Notes: generated by a model from the sequence alone, not told the origin. A stretch of DNA of 64,000 nucleotides from Clostridium drakei (GCF_000633595.2 NZ_JIBU02000013.1:186001-250000); one strand, 5' to 3'; numbered from the stretch's first letter, positions 37,094-47,097 are shown. A program made the numbers and translations.

Positions 37094-39061
37094 CTAAATA
37101 CGTAACGCAACCTTTGCGCCTTCAAAGATTGCTTCCACTGCGGTACGCGTTCTGACAGCGTCACCAATAACCTCAACTATAGGTGCCAGATTGCTGACAT
37201 CATCACCAAGGCATTTGTTTGAACGCGCACCGAGTGCAACGACGATATGATCGAATCCTTTGAGCTCGATTTGTTCACCGTCTTTTTCGACAATCGCGCT
37301 GTTTTCAAACAACTCAAGCACTTTGGTGCTTGTGAGAATCTCCATCTCTTCTTTCTTAATTTCCTTGAGCAAGCTTACTCTCGTAGCATTAGGGAGAGTT
37401 GGGATAAGTTTTGGCATCATTTCAACTACGGTAATCTTTTCACAATAATCCGCACAGTACATCGCCGATTCAAGACCTACAAGTCCACCTCCCAATACTA
37501 ATATTTTGCCATCAACGTTTTGCTTGCCAAGAAGTACGTCTGTGGCAATCTTAACATTTTTGCCATCAATACCTACTATATCCGGTTTCAAAGGTATACC
37601 TCCTGTTGCTACTATGAGCACGTCAGGTTTAATTTGCTTGATAAAATCTGTATTTACTTCAGTATCGAAGTGTATATCAACATTGTGTTTTTCGCACATA
37701 TACAGATAATGCTTTATGACGCGTGTAATATCTTGTTTATTTGGTGGATAAGAAGCAATCAAATATTGACCACCTGCCCGGTTGCGTGGATTTTTTTCAT
37801 ATAATGATACCTTGTGCCCTCTAGCTGCCGCAATCCATGCAGCTTCTAAGCCAGCGGGGCCTGCGCCAACGATCATTACATTTTTGGGGTCTTTCGTCTC
37901 AACAATCTGATTTTTAGGCAATTCATTTGCTAACGGGTTTTGGAGACAACTCATTCCATAGTCGCCACCTGCCCAATCGGCAACTCCTGTCGCAGGTCCT
38001 GCATGATTGGAAAGACAACGCTGACCGCAGCTAATACATGGATGGATTTCCATAAGTTCGTTTGAAAACATTTTATTCGGGAATTCCGGATCAGCAACAG
38101 ACTGGCGTCCTAAAGCAATAAAGTCCGCATCACCCCTTTGCAATGCGTATTCAATAACATGTGGCTCGTTGTAACGTCCAACTGTGATAACCGGTATTTT
38201 CAGTGCTTTCTTAAATAATTTCGCAGCCTCAATATTCCATGCGGGCGGCTGGGACGCTGTTGGTAAAATATATTCATAAGCACCATATGTACCTGCAGAA
38301 AGATGAAGCGCATCAATACCGTAGGATTCAAGCAAAGTTGCTATAACAACTGCTTCATTTTCTTTATATCCTCCTCTTAAGTATTCATTTGAACTCATAC
38401 GTACAGATACTGGAAAATCCGTACCGCACTCTCTTTTTATCCCCTCTACAATCAGTTTGACAAATAAAGTTCTGCTATAGATATCGCCACCAAACTCATC
38501 AATGCGCTTATTATAACGACCGCTTAAAAACTCTGCTGCCAAATAACCGTGAGCACAATGTACTTCGACCATATCGAATCCAGCTTTTTGGGCACGTACA
38601 GCCGCTGCAATATATTTGTCGATCATAACGTATACTTCTTCTGTTGTCATTTCTTTGGGAGTGGTCCTGAAAATAGGACACGGTATCGGAGAAGACGATA
38701 TAACTTGCAAGCCATGCGACAACTCAGAGTTGGTCTGACGGCCGGCGTGATGAAGCTGAATGCATGCTCTGGAACCGTAGTGTTTGATTGCTGATGCAAG
38801 TTTTCTTAAACCCGGAATGGCTTCATCTACAGAAATATCGATTTCTTCGGGAATAGCCAACCCATCGCGTTCCACTGCGGCAACTTCAACAAAGATTAAA
38901 CCGAACCCTCCACGTGCACGTGCAGCATAATAATTAATTGTTGCATCGGATATCTTTCCTAATTCTTCGTACAGGCAAGAACCCATCGGAGGCATTACCA
39001 AACGGTTTTTTACCATCATTTTGCCTATATACATAGGACTGAAAGTTTTTTCAAAGTTCAT
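37094..39061 (-). CDS. FMN/FAD/[4Fe-4S] Old Yellow Enzyme-type reductase (BaiCD/dienoyl-CoA reductase family)
   Basis: 655 residues: FMN TIM barrel (1-335) with H168/H171/Y173 in VHCAHGYL, cluster cysteines C342, C345, C349 and C372, then a FAD domain (GAGPAGLEAA near 399) and an NAD(P) domain. The CX2CX3CX22C spacing is wider than usual CX11C because of an insertion before C372. It would reduce an activated C=C bond using NAD(P)H. The ATG has GGGAG 7 nt upstream; an in-frame 26-codon extension lacks homology. Heads the operon with the SDR and NTF2-like genes and diverges from a TetR gene. Confidence 0.9.
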   Translation of the reverse strand: MNFEKTFSPMYIGKMMVKNRLVMPPMGSCLYEELGKISDATINYYAARARGGFGLIFVEVAAVERDGLAIPEEIDISVDEAIPGLRKLASAIKHYGSRACIQLHHAGRQTNSELSHGLQVISSSPIPCPIFRTTPKEMTTEEVYVMIDKYIAAAVRAQKAGFDMVEVHCAHGYLAAEFLSGRYNKRIDEFGGDIYSRTLFVKLIVEGIKRECGTDFPVSVRMSSNEYLRGGYKENEAVVIATLLESYGIDALHLSAGTYGAYEYILPTASQPPAWNIEAAKLFKKALKIPVITVGRYNEPHVIEYALQRGDADFIALGRQSVADPEFPNKMFSNELMEIHPCISCGQRCLSNHAGPATGVADWAGGDYGMSCLQNPLANELPKNQIVETKDPKNVMIVGAGPAGLEAAWIAAARGHKVSLYEKNPRNRAGGQYLIASYPPNKQDITRVIKHYLYMCEKHNVDIHFDTEVNTDFIKQIKPDVLIVATGGIPLKPDIVGIDGKNVKIATDVLLGKQNVDGKILVLGGGLVGLESAMYCADYCEKITVVEMMPKLIPTLPNATRVSLLKEIKKEEMEILTSTKVLELFENSAIVEKDGEQIELKGFDHIVVALGARSNKCLGDDVSNLAPIVEVIGDAVRTRTAVEAIFEGAKVALRI

Positions 39062-39264
39062 ACAATTACTCCCTTCTTTTGTTAATAATTTGTTTTTACT
39101 ATATAATTTAATGTTACATATTTCACGAAATTTTTTCAATTTACATATTTTTTAAAATGTTATGAACAAATGATACATTTTTAACAGTATGTAAACCTTG
39201 TACTTATTTATTTAAATATTTATAATTAGATTATAAATATTTACTAGTGGTGGTGATTATCAAA

Positions 39265-39798
39265 ATGAGGAGTCAAGAAAAAACTAAACTTTTGATCGTT
39301 CAGGCGTTAGAAGAAGAATTAAAAAACAAATCCTTAGAACGTGTTAGTATTCGTGATATTATGAATAGGTGCAATCTGTCACGTCAAACCTTTTATAGGC
39401 ATTTTATTGATATATATGACTTAGTATTATGGTTTCATAATTACAATGCGAAAAGATCGTTAAATGCTTTCTCGAAAAATAAAGATATTAAAGAATGTTT
39501 CATTCTAACACTAAATAAGATGAATGAACACAATAATTTTTATATAAATGCTTTAAGTCTTACAGGTCCTAACTCATTCATAAACGATTACTTTAATCTT
39601 CAAATGAATTATGCTAAAGAACATATAGGTAACAAACGACTTGACTTTAATCTTTTGATACAATTGAGGCTTTTTTGGTACGGGGTTACAAATCTTCTGG
39701 TTTATTGGATAAAACTTGATGTGAAAATAAGTCCAGAGGTTATGGCTGAGAACATATTTAAAAGTTTACCAGCAGACTTAAAAAAATATTATGAATAA
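39265..39798 (+). CDS. TetR/AcrR-family regulator
   Basis: About 177 residues: N-terminal HTH (VSIRDIMNRCNLSRQTFYRHF) interrupted here only by its turn, followed by a helical ligand domain. ATG chosen over an upstream GTG because GGTGGTGAT is spaced suitably. Divergent from the reductase operon, so it likely represses that operon in the absence of substrate. Confidence 0.85.
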   Translation: MRSQEKTKLLIVQALEEELKNKSLERVSIRDIMNRCNLSRQTFYRHFIDIYDLVLWFHNYNAKRSLNAFSKNKDIKECFILTLNKMNEHNNFYINALSLTGPNSFINDYFNLQMNYAKEHIGNKRLDFNLLIQLRLFWYGVTNLLVYWIKLDVKISPEVMAENIFKSLPADLKKYYE

Positions 39799-39856
39799 CT
39801 TATTAACAGAATTGATTAACATTATAGAACATTACATATAAAATATTAGTTAATTT

Positions 39857-39887
39857 AACCCCTCGACAGCAATGCCGAGGGGTTTTA
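39857..39887 (+). terminator. Terminator of the first TetR gene
   Basis: GC-rich stem CCCCTCG/CGAGGGG with a 10-nt loop followed by TTTT. Confidence 0.9.
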
Positions 39888-39978
39888 TTGGTGGAATCGA
39901 GCCTGCAACAAGCTAATCCATGAAAAATGAAGCATTTTTGCATCTTATATTCTAAAAAACTATTCTACATATATTTTT

Positions 39979-41976
39979 TTAAATTGCCATAGCAATTTCA
40001 TATGCATCCCAAATAGCTCCCATTAGATTAGATACCTTTGATGAATCTCCAATCAAATTCACCTCAGCACCACAATCTTTTATTGCTTCATATAAAGATT
40101 TATCGCTGATGTATCCAATACTTGTGATAATTGTGTCGGCATCTAATTCAACAGTATTACCGTTTTCTTCAAACTGTACACCTTTCGATGTGATTGCGGT
40201 AACCTTTGTATTAGTATGAACACCAATGTTATAAGAAGATACAAGATTTTGAAGCATCATTTTATTGGCTGCATTTAAGCCCTGTACTTGTAAAATGTCA
40301 GGAAGCATCTCAAGTATTTCAACTTGTTTTCCTTTATCTTTTGTTAGGCTATACGCAATTTCAACGCCAGTAAGTCCGCCGCCTATAATAACCACTTTAT
40401 CACCGATTGGTTTTGTCTCCAATAGTGCTTCCACTGCGGTTATAACTTTTTCTGAATTTGCTCCATCTACATTTAGCTTTCTTGCAGTGGAACCAGTTGC
40501 TACAAAAATAGAATCTGGCTTAGAAGCTTTAATAACATTTTCATTTACCTCTGTGTTCATATGAACAGCCACACCAGTATCTTTAAGTTGTTTCTCATAC
40601 CATTTTATTAACTTTTTATCTTCTTCTTTAAAACTCATAGAAGATGCAGGAATGAAAACACCACCAAGACTATTTGTGCGTTCATATAAATCTACTTTAT
40701 GCCCTCTAAGTGCGCTGACTCTTGCAGCTTCCATACCGCTTATACCACCACCAATGACCATAATATTCTTTTTAATATCAGCAGGCTTAATTTCATATTC
40801 TCTTTCCATGTTAACTTGTGGATTAACTGCACATGAAGTATACTTTCCAGAGAAAAATCTTTCCAAACATCCTGCATGACATCCTATGCAAGGTCTGATA
40901 TCATCTAAATTTTCACTTTGTACTTTATTTACCCATTCAGGGTCAGCAAGCAGTGCTCGTCCAACAGAAATAGCATCTATACTTCCACTTGCAACAGCTT
41001 CAGCTGATATTTCAGGATCATCCATTTTGCCTGCACATATAACAGGAATATCAACAAACTGTTTTATATATTGAGCATCTGCCAAGTTACATGCTTTCGG
41101 CATATATACTGGTGGGTGTGCAAAATACCATGATTCATATGTGCCATTGTCTGCATCTAAAGCATCATAGCCAGCATCCTGAAGAATTTTTGCTATTTTA
41201 CCACTCTCTTCTAAATCACGGCCAAATTCTTCGAATTTTTCTCCAAGAAGGGCACCTTTATCAGTACCAAATCCTTTCATATAACTTTTAACACTATATC
41301 TTATCAAAACAGGAAAATCTCTTCCACATTTCTCTTTTATTGCTTTTACTGTTTCTGTAGCATAACGAAGTCTGTTCTCTAAGCTTCCTCCATATTGGTC
41401 TGTACGACGATTAGTGCATTCCATAGAAAATTGGTCCATTAAGTACCCTTCATGAAGCGCATGAACTTCTACCCCATCAAAGCCCGCCTGTTTTACAGCA
41501 TAAGCACCATCAGCATAAGATTGTATAAGAAATTGAACTTCTTCTGTTGTTAATGCACGATGCATCATTTCAGGATGCCAGACATTTGGATTTTCTGATG
41601 AAGAAATAGGGTCATTATCTATAAAGAAACCCTCTTTACGGTTTCTGCCAGCACCGTTTGCTATTTGAATTATAATTTTAGCACCATACTTATGGACTTC
41701 GTCGGTAAGCTTTTTGGAAGCTTCTACATAAGCATCACCTGCTGTTGCCAATGTAGCGTGCATTGAGTCGAGTTTATTCTGGCATGCTATACCTGTTGTC
41801 ACAATTAATCCTACACCGCCTTTAGCACGTGCAACATAAAAATCCACACCTTGTTGATTAAAACTCCCATCAGGATTTTTTGCATGTGAACCCATTGGAG
41901 CCATTGCTATTCGGTTTTTTACTTCCATTGTACCTATTTTCATAGGTTGAAACAATGCATCAATTTTACCTTTCAT
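39979..41976 (-). CDS. enr: 2-Enoate reductase (FldZ/BaiH-related)
   Basis: About 665 residues. FMN barrel with H172/H175/Y178 in VHALHEGYLMDQF, the HEGYL signature of enoate reductases and BaiH, and the DNGTYESWYFAHPP segment that I recall in clostridial 2-enoate reductase. Cluster cysteines C363, C366, C370 and C382 have the canonical CX2CX3CX11C spacing; FAD loop GGGISGMEAA near 409. Reduces alpha,beta-unsaturated carboxylates (cinnamate or butenoate type), oxygen sensitive. ATG preceded by GAGGTG. Divergent TetR gene and operator upstream. Confidence 0.9.
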   Translation of the reverse strand: MKGKIDALFQPMKIGTMEVKNRIAMAPMGSHAKNPDGSFNQQGVDFYVARAKGGVGLIVTTGIACQNKLDSMHATLATAGDAYVEASKKLTDEVHKYGAKIIIQIANGAGRNRKEGFFIDNDPISSSENPNVWHPEMMHRALTTEEVQFLIQSYADGAYAVKQAGFDGVEVHALHEGYLMDQFSMECTNRRTDQYGGSLENRLRYATETVKAIKEKCGRDFPVLIRYSVKSYMKGFGTDKGALLGEKFEEFGRDLEESGKIAKILQDAGYDALDADNGTYESWYFAHPPVYMPKACNLADAQYIKQFVDIPVICAGKMDDPEISAEAVASGSIDAISVGRALLADPEWVNKVQSENLDDIRPCIGCHAGCLERFFSGKYTSCAVNPQVNMEREYEIKPADIKKNIMVIGGGISGMEAARVSALRGHKVDLYERTNSLGGVFIPASSMSFKEEDKKLIKWYEKQLKDTGVAVHMNTEVNENVIKASKPDSIFVATGSTARKLNVDGANSEKVITAVEALLETKPIGDKVVIIGGGLTGVEIAYSLTKDKGKQVEILEMLPDILQVQGLNAANKMMLQNLVSSYNIGVHTNTKVTAITSKGVQFEENGNTVELDADTIITSIGYISDKSLYEAIKDCGAEVNLIGDSSKVSNLMGAIWDAYEIAMAI

Positions 41977-42018
41977 AAAAAGCACCTCTCTCTTATAATT
42001 TAAAAATTTTTGTTACCT

Positions 42019-42049
42019 CGGTATACATCAATTGTACACCGCGGTATAC
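42019..42049. promoter_or_regulatory. TetR operator in the enoate reductase/TetR divergent promoter
   Basis: Three copies of one half-site: CGGTATAC, GTACACCG (inverted) and CGGTATAC. The last two form the 16-bp near-palindrome GTACACCGCGGTATAC; the first two form a wider repeat with 7-nt spacing. Its place between the two divergent starts marks it as the likely TetR binding site. Confidence 0.7.
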
Positions 42050-42132
42050 TTTGTGTCAATACTTTCACAAATAACAATTTATATATTTTAATAATTATGA
42101 TATAATGGCATATACGCATCGGAGGGATAAAA

Positions 42133-42714
42133 GTGATAGAAAATATAAAACATACAATTTTGGTTAAAGCAATTGAACTTTTCAAGAAAAATGGGTTTAA
42201 AAATGTGACTATTAATGAAATTTGTGAAAGCTGCAATATTACAAAAAGGACATTTTATTACCACTATGATTCAAAGAAAACTCTACTTTTAGATCATTTT
42301 TCTTTAGTTGATGAAGATATAGAAAACACTTTAAAGGATATAGATAAAGAAACAACATGGATTGATAAGTGTTGGAAAATCAAGCAAATTTATATAAGTG
42401 GTATTGCAAATTTAAATGCAGATATATTAAAAAATTTAATTATAATTGATATGGAACAGCAAAATCATATGTTTAGTTTTGTGTTAAATGATTTTGACCT
42501 TAATTTGAAAAGATTGCGACAAATGGTTATTGAATATACGCATAAAGGACAAGAAGCAGGGGAAATTGACGCTGATATTTCCGCTGAAGATTTATCATAT
42601 TGTTTTGCATCTGCATTTTTAGGATTAGCTGTAAACTGGAGTTCAACAGGAGGAAACTATGACCTGGTAGAAGCATCAAAAAAATATTTTTATTTAATAT
42701 ACAAAAAACAGTAA
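42133..42714 (+). CDS. TetR/AcrR-family regulator of the enoate reductase
   Basis: 193 residues with HTH VTINEICESCNITKRTFYYHY and a C-terminal ligand domain. GTG start with GGAGGG 6 nt upstream; a TATAAT -10 element lies about 20 nt before that. Divergent from the 2-enoate reductase gene and beside a matching operator, so autorepression plus control of the reductase is expected. Confidence 0.88.
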   Translation: MIENIKHTILVKAIELFKKNGFKNVTINEICESCNITKRTFYYHYDSKKTLLLDHFSLVDEDIENTLKDIDKETTWIDKCWKIKQIYISGIANLNADILKNLIIIDMEQQNHMFSFVLNDFDLNLKRLRQMVIEYTHKGQEAGEIDADISAEDLSYCFASAFLGLAVNWSSTGGNYDLVEASKKYFYLIYKKQ

Positions 42715-42800
42715 TGGAACTTTCCAATGAGGGCAAGAATGTTATCATTTTAGAAATGCATGATACCACTGCACCAGATGATAGATTTTGTGCTATCTAA
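42714..42800 (+). CDS. 28-residue ORF overlapping the TetR stop (TAATG)
   Basis: Begins MELSNEGKNVIILEMHD and continues TTAPDDRFCAI to a stop. The start shares bases with the TetR stop codon. No family recognised; it might be a fragment of a larger lost gene. Confidence 0.25.
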   Translation: MELSNEGKNVIILEMHDTTAPDDRFCAI

Positions 42801-43172
42801 AAAAAGCTTAAAGGAATTAATCTGGCATTATGGAAAATATCATAGAGACAAGCTGTTTAAAGCACAACATCTAAATTCAACAGTATTGAATAGTATAGGT
42901 AAAAGGAGAACCAACCTTTATCATAAAAATGCTAAAGGTCTTTCAAATTTCAATGCTATAACCAAAACATCACACTTCTTGGTGTGGTGTTTTTTTACTT
43001 GGGCTTACAACCTTAAGCATAACATAATGTGAAAATATTCACTGCCAGGCCTGATGTAATTTGAAAAAACTACTCCTTTAATTTAAAAATCGACACTTAA
43101 CATCTAAAACCATGTTTGTAATAGGGAAAAGTGTGGAATCATCGAAAATCATTTGCGTGGCGCGATATAAAT
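42801..43172. other. Intergenic region with a plus-strand terminator
   Basis: A hairpin with ACATCACAC/GTGTGGTGT arms followed by seven Ts at 42966-42999 would end the TetR transcript. The remaining sequence shows broken frames only. Confidence 0.6.
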
Positions 43173-44078
43173 TTAACTGCCAGATATTCCATTTTTCCAC
43201 GGCTTCATATTTTTATAATAATGAATGGTTAATTCTTGAAAGTTTCGCGCAGCTTTCGATAAATATCTGCCTTGTAACCATGATAACCCAATTTTACGTC
43301 TACATATTGGTTCTTCAATTTGCAAAAATACTAATGCCGGATTTTGAAATATTTCTTGCGCTGACTTTGGAATAAGGGCAATACCTCTATTAATTTGAAG
43401 TAATTCCGACATAAGCACGGTATCACATTCACAAATAACATTTGGGCTAAAACCAACGATATTGCACAAGTTGTCCGTTACTTCCCTGAAACTGTAGCCA
43501 TCAATTAGGCTTATGAATTTTTCATCAGCGACTTCCCGAAGATGAATGCTTTTTTTATGGGCCAATGGATGATTTGCAGGTAAGCACAAAACAATTTCAT
43601 CATTGAGCAATTCGATGCATTCAATACCGGACCCCTCAATCGGCGGAGAAGATATACAGTAATCAATTTTTTCATTAATTAAAAAATCCCGCACTATTTC
43701 AATCGAAGCAGTAAATTGCCGAATACCGACTTCCTGATTGGTCAATAAAAAATCTTTAAGTAAACCGGATAAAAACCGGCTGCTGGTTGTTGCTAATGAA
43801 ACTTTATTATCCTGAGGCCCTGATAATTTTTTGAGTTCATATTTAGCAATGTCCAGTTCGCTGAATACTTGATTAACATGATTCAAAAATGTCTTTCCAG
43901 CCTCATTTAATTCGATATTTCGTCCAGTATGTTTAAAAAGTTGTGTGCCAAGTTCTTTTTCAAGTCGCTTGATGATGATGGTCAGAGAAGGCTGTGAAAT
44001 ATTAAGTTTATTAGCTGCTTTTGTTATGTGTTGATATCTTGCCACGGTTTGAAAGTATTTTAGCTGAAGAATATCCAT
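43173..44078 (-). CDS. LysR-family transcriptional regulator
   Basis: 301 residues: N-terminal winged HTH (KYFQTVARYQHITKAANKL and SQPSLTIIIKRLEKELG) and a periplasmic-binding-like effector domain. Divergent from the CoA-transferase gene with about 117 nt between starts, the classic arrangement for a LysR activator of its neighbour. Confidence 0.92.
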   Translation of the reverse strand: MDILQLKYFQTVARYQHITKAANKLNISQPSLTIIIKRLEKELGTQLFKHTGRNIELNEAGKTFLNHVNQVFSELDIAKYELKKLSGPQDNKVSLATTSSRFLSGLLKDFLLTNQEVGIRQFTASIEIVRDFLINEKIDYCISSPPIEGSGIECIELLNDEIVLCLPANHPLAHKKSIHLREVADEKFISLIDGYSFREVTDNLCNIVGFSPNVICECDTVLMSELLQINRGIALIPKSAQEIFQNPALVFLQIEEPICRRKIGLSWLQGRYLSKAARNFQELTIHYYKNMKPWKNGISGS

Positions 44079-44195
44079 TTGGGACCTCCTTATTCATATA
44101 CAAATATAAATGTATTTATATAAAATTATATATTTGACGCTATGTAATTTCAAGACTAATATTATAATATAATCAAAATTTATAGGAGGTCAAAT

Positions 44196-45617
44196 ATGAG
44201 TTTTAATATTCAAGAGCAATTAAACCGTATACTCCAGGAAGTAGGACTTTCTAGCGCAGATGTAGGGGGTAAAATTACTTTCAAAGGTGCAGATCCAATT
44301 TATGATGATGTGCTGCATCTGGGAGCCATCAGCGCTTTACCGACCATGGCTTGCGCTGTTGGAGCTGCGACTATCTGGAAAATGCGTACCGGGGAAAGTC
44401 AAGATTTGAGTGTAGACTTGCGTAAATCTATTCACAATATAAATCCTAACTATAAATTTAGTCCAACTATTAACGGGTTTCGCTATCCCACAGCAACGTT
44501 AATGGGAAATCCTTTTTTAGAAACAATGTACAGAACCCGGGATGGGCGTTATGTAATACCTACAGCTGTATATCCTTCCTTAATGCTAAAATGGTTGAAC
44601 TTTTTAAAGTGTCAGCCAAATAAAGAATCGGTTACTGAAGCCATACTTCATTGGAATGCACAAGAATTGGAAGATGCAGCGTCTGCCGAAAAACTATCGA
44701 TTTCTATATGCAGAACACCTGAAGAATGGTTACAACATCCTGCGGGGAAATATCTCAAAGATAAACCGTTAATCACTATTGAAAAAATAGGAGAGAGTGA
44801 GCCGCAACCATTTCTGCCTGCAAAACGTCCGCTTTCTGGAATTCGTGTTTTGGCTCCGGTCCACGCTATAGCGGGACCAACCGTTGTAAGAAGTTTAACG
44901 GAGTATGGGGCCGATGCTTTACAAATAACCACTCCAAACGACTTTGAACATGAAATGATTTATGATGAAGCCAATATTGGTATACGTTCAACCTGGTTGG
45001 ATTTTAACCAGCCCGAGCAAAATAAACGTGCCCATGAATTGGCCACCGAATGCGACGTATTTGTAGAAAATTACCGCACTAGCGTGATGAGGCATTTTGG
45101 ATTTACCCCTAGTGAACTAGCGGAAAAAAATCCTGGGATTATCTACGTATCTGTAAAATGTTATGGTTATGGCGGACCTTGGGGCGAACGGGCTGGCTTT
45201 GATACTCAAGGAACTGCGGCATCTGGTCTAACAGTTGTGGAAGGAAGTCCGGAAATGCCAAAGATGCCATGTACAACAATGATCAATGACTATGTCACCG
45301 GGTATTTCGGTGCTGTTGGCGCATTGGCAGCTCTAGTTAAACGGGCAAAGGAAGGCGGCAGTTATCATGTGAAGGTCAATCTCACCAGTAATGCCATGTG
45401 GTGCTGTTCCTTAGGCACATTGAACCGTAATGAATTGGATTTTTCAGATACAGCGCATCATTTATTACCGCCGGACATCATGACTCGCCAAACAGCTTTA
45501 GGCAAAATTTGTCGTTTAGCTTCCCCAGTAGAGCTATCGAAAACTCCTGGTAATTGGGAAGACCCTATTCTGGTTCCTAGGGGTTCTAATAAGCCGGAAT
45601 GGTTGCCTAGAACTTAA
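44196..45617 (+). CDS. Class III (CaiB/BaiF) CoA-transferase
   Basis: 473 residues. The CoA-transferase III fold is clear from GIRVL, AGPTVVRSL, EYGADALQI, VDVFVENYR-like CDVFVENYR, GIIYVSVKCYG and the Asp of GFDTQGTAASGL as candidate catalytic residue. An N-terminal segment (1-215) resembles the family's second lobe, giving an unusual order. Transfers CoA between carboxylic acids; BaiF and CaiB activate bile acid or carnitine this way. Codon use is richer in GC than the flanking DNA. Regulated presumably by the divergent LysR. Confidence 0.85.
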   Translation: MSFNIQEQLNRILQEVGLSSADVGGKITFKGADPIYDDVLHLGAISALPTMACAVGAATIWKMRTGESQDLSVDLRKSIHNINPNYKFSPTINGFRYPTATLMGNPFLETMYRTRDGRYVIPTAVYPSLMLKWLNFLKCQPNKESVTEAILHWNAQELEDAASAEKLSISICRTPEEWLQHPAGKYLKDKPLITIEKIGESEPQPFLPAKRPLSGIRVLAPVHAIAGPTVVRSLTEYGADALQITTPNDFEHEMIYDEANIGIRSTWLDFNQPEQNKRAHELATECDVFVENYRTSVMRHFGFTPSELAEKNPGIIYVSVKCYGYGGPWGERAGFDTQGTAASGLTVVEGSPEMPKMPCTTMINDYVTGYFGAVGALAALVKRAKEGGSYHVKVNLTSNAMWCCSLGTLNRNELDFSDTAHHLLPPDIMTRQTALGKICRLASPVELSKTPGNWEDPILVPRGSNKPEWLPRT

Positions 45618-45756
45618 GAGGAACTTTCGCTGTTATGGTCCTGGTTGCAGAGATGCTCCCTCTGGACCTTATTGAACAGCTTTGAGGTCTCAAGATTTTT
45701 ATCTCTTTCTTTTTTATACCATCGCTACCATTGCTAATCCCATCTTTTCAATACGT

Positions 45757-46953
45757 TTATTTTTTAGTTTGAATTTCTATAACCTTAAAAACTATTACAC
45801 CTACTATTGCAGCTAAAATTGAGGAAATCATAATACTAGTTTTTGACGCAGCTAATATAGTTTTATCTACAAATGATAAAGATGATACGAACAATGACAT
45901 AGTAAATCCAATGCCTCCAAGAATACTTGCACCATAAAGGTGTTTTATATTTACTTTAGATGGAAGTTTAGCAATTTTTAACTTTACCAAAATATATGAA
46001 ACTCCAAATATACCTAGCTGTTTACCAACAAAAAGTCCAAATATAATACCTAAACTAACAGGTGTTAATATAATTGCTGATAAGTTATTAATGTTAATAG
46101 TTACACCTGCATTCGCTAAAGCAAATATCGGCATAATTACAAAGGCAGACCACGGTGTTAAAGCATGCTCAAGTTTATGCAATGTAGATGTTTTAAATTC
46201 ATGAACATTTTTTCCAACAGGCAGACACATTCCAAGCAATACACCTGCAATTGTTGGATGCACACCTGACTTTAAAAAGCTAATCCACAATATAATGCCA
46301 CCAATAATATATATAGATGCAGCTTTAACATTAAATTTATTAACCAATATAAGAGCAATAAGAGTAACTAACCCTATAGCTAAAGCTCCCCAGTAAATTT
46401 GATTAGTATAAAATATAGCAATTACGATAATAGCTCCCAAATCATCAACTATAGCTAAAGCTGTAAGAAAAACTACAATTCCTTTAGGTGCTTTTTTAGC
46501 TACTAAAGAAAGTATTCCTAAAGCAAATGCAATATCTGTTGCCATAGGAATTCCCCATCCTGTAACAGTTGCTTCTCTATAATTAAATAGTACATAAATA
46601 ACTGCTGGTACAATCATTCCTCCAATAGCAGCACATATTGGTAATAGTGCCTTTTTTATAGATTTGAGTTCTCCAATTACTAATTCTCGTTTTATTTCCA
46701 TACCAACTACAAAGAAAAATATAGCCATTAGACCATCGTTAATCCAGTGGAGAACTGACATAGATATAGAAATTTCTCTGTACCCAATAGTTATATAAGT
46801 ATGAAGTATATGTTCATATGTTTCAACTAAGCTGGAATTAGCAATTATAACTGCTATTATGGCACAAATTAAAAGTATTAAACCGCTAGAAGACTCATTC
46901 TTAAAAAAATATATAAGTGGATTAACAACTTTATTATAAAACTTATTCTTCAT
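45757..46953 (-). CDS. nhaA: Na+/H+ antiporter NhaA
   Basis: About 398 residues with 12 helices. The essential ion-binding pair D170/D171 sits in TALAIVDDLGAI and the upstream Asp in PMATDIAFALG, as in E. coli NhaA. Exchanges sodium for protons in the cytoplasmic membrane. I favour the second ATG, which has AAAGG at better spacing than the first two codons upstream. Preceded by a long leader with its own hairpin terminator. Confidence 0.94.
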   Translation of the reverse strand: MKNKFYNKVVNPLIYFFKNESSSGLILLICAIIAVIIANSSLVETYEHILHTYITIGYREISISMSVLHWINDGLMAIFFFVVGMEIKRELVIGELKSIKKALLPICAAIGGMIVPAVIYVLFNYREATVTGWGIPMATDIAFALGILSLVAKKAPKGIVVFLTALAIVDDLGAIIVIAIFYTNQIYWGALAIGLVTLIALILVNKFNVKAASIYIIGGIILWISFLKSGVHPTIAGVLLGMCLPVGKNVHEFKTSTLHKLEHALTPWSAFVIMPIFALANAGVTININNLSAIILTPVSLGIIFGLFVGKQLGIFGVSYILVKLKIAKLPSKVNIKHLYGASILGGIGFTMSLFVSSLSFVDKTILAASKTSIMISSILAAIVGVIVFKVIEIQTKK

Positions 46954-47057
46954 ATTCATTTTCCTTTCTAATATTAAATATATCCTAAAAACTTAATTTA
47001 AATAAAATATTTTAGAGTGAATCATCTATGGAATTTCTTGTCTGAAAAATTTCAATA

Positions 47058-47097
47058 AAAAAAGTGGGACACTCTAATTGAGTTTCCCACCCCAGAA
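47058..47097 (-). terminator. Hairpin terminator within the nhaA leader
   Basis: On the minus strand GTGGGA-ACTC ... GAGT-TCCCAC forms a strong stem followed by seven Ts. It lies about 75 nt downstream of a good promoter and 100 nt before nhaA, so it would stop transcription in the leader unless an antiterminator forms. It could also simply end the upstream HAD transcript. Confidence 0.75.

Noticed and set aside
42760-43032. 90-residue plus-strand ORF after the second TetR gene
   Set aside because: It has no ribosome site, reads through a terminator hairpin and resembles no protein.
35748-45617. Calling the cluster a true bile-acid bai operon
   Set aside because: No bile acid CoA ligase, transporter or full-length BaiE, and the genes are in three separately regulated units; only the families overlap.
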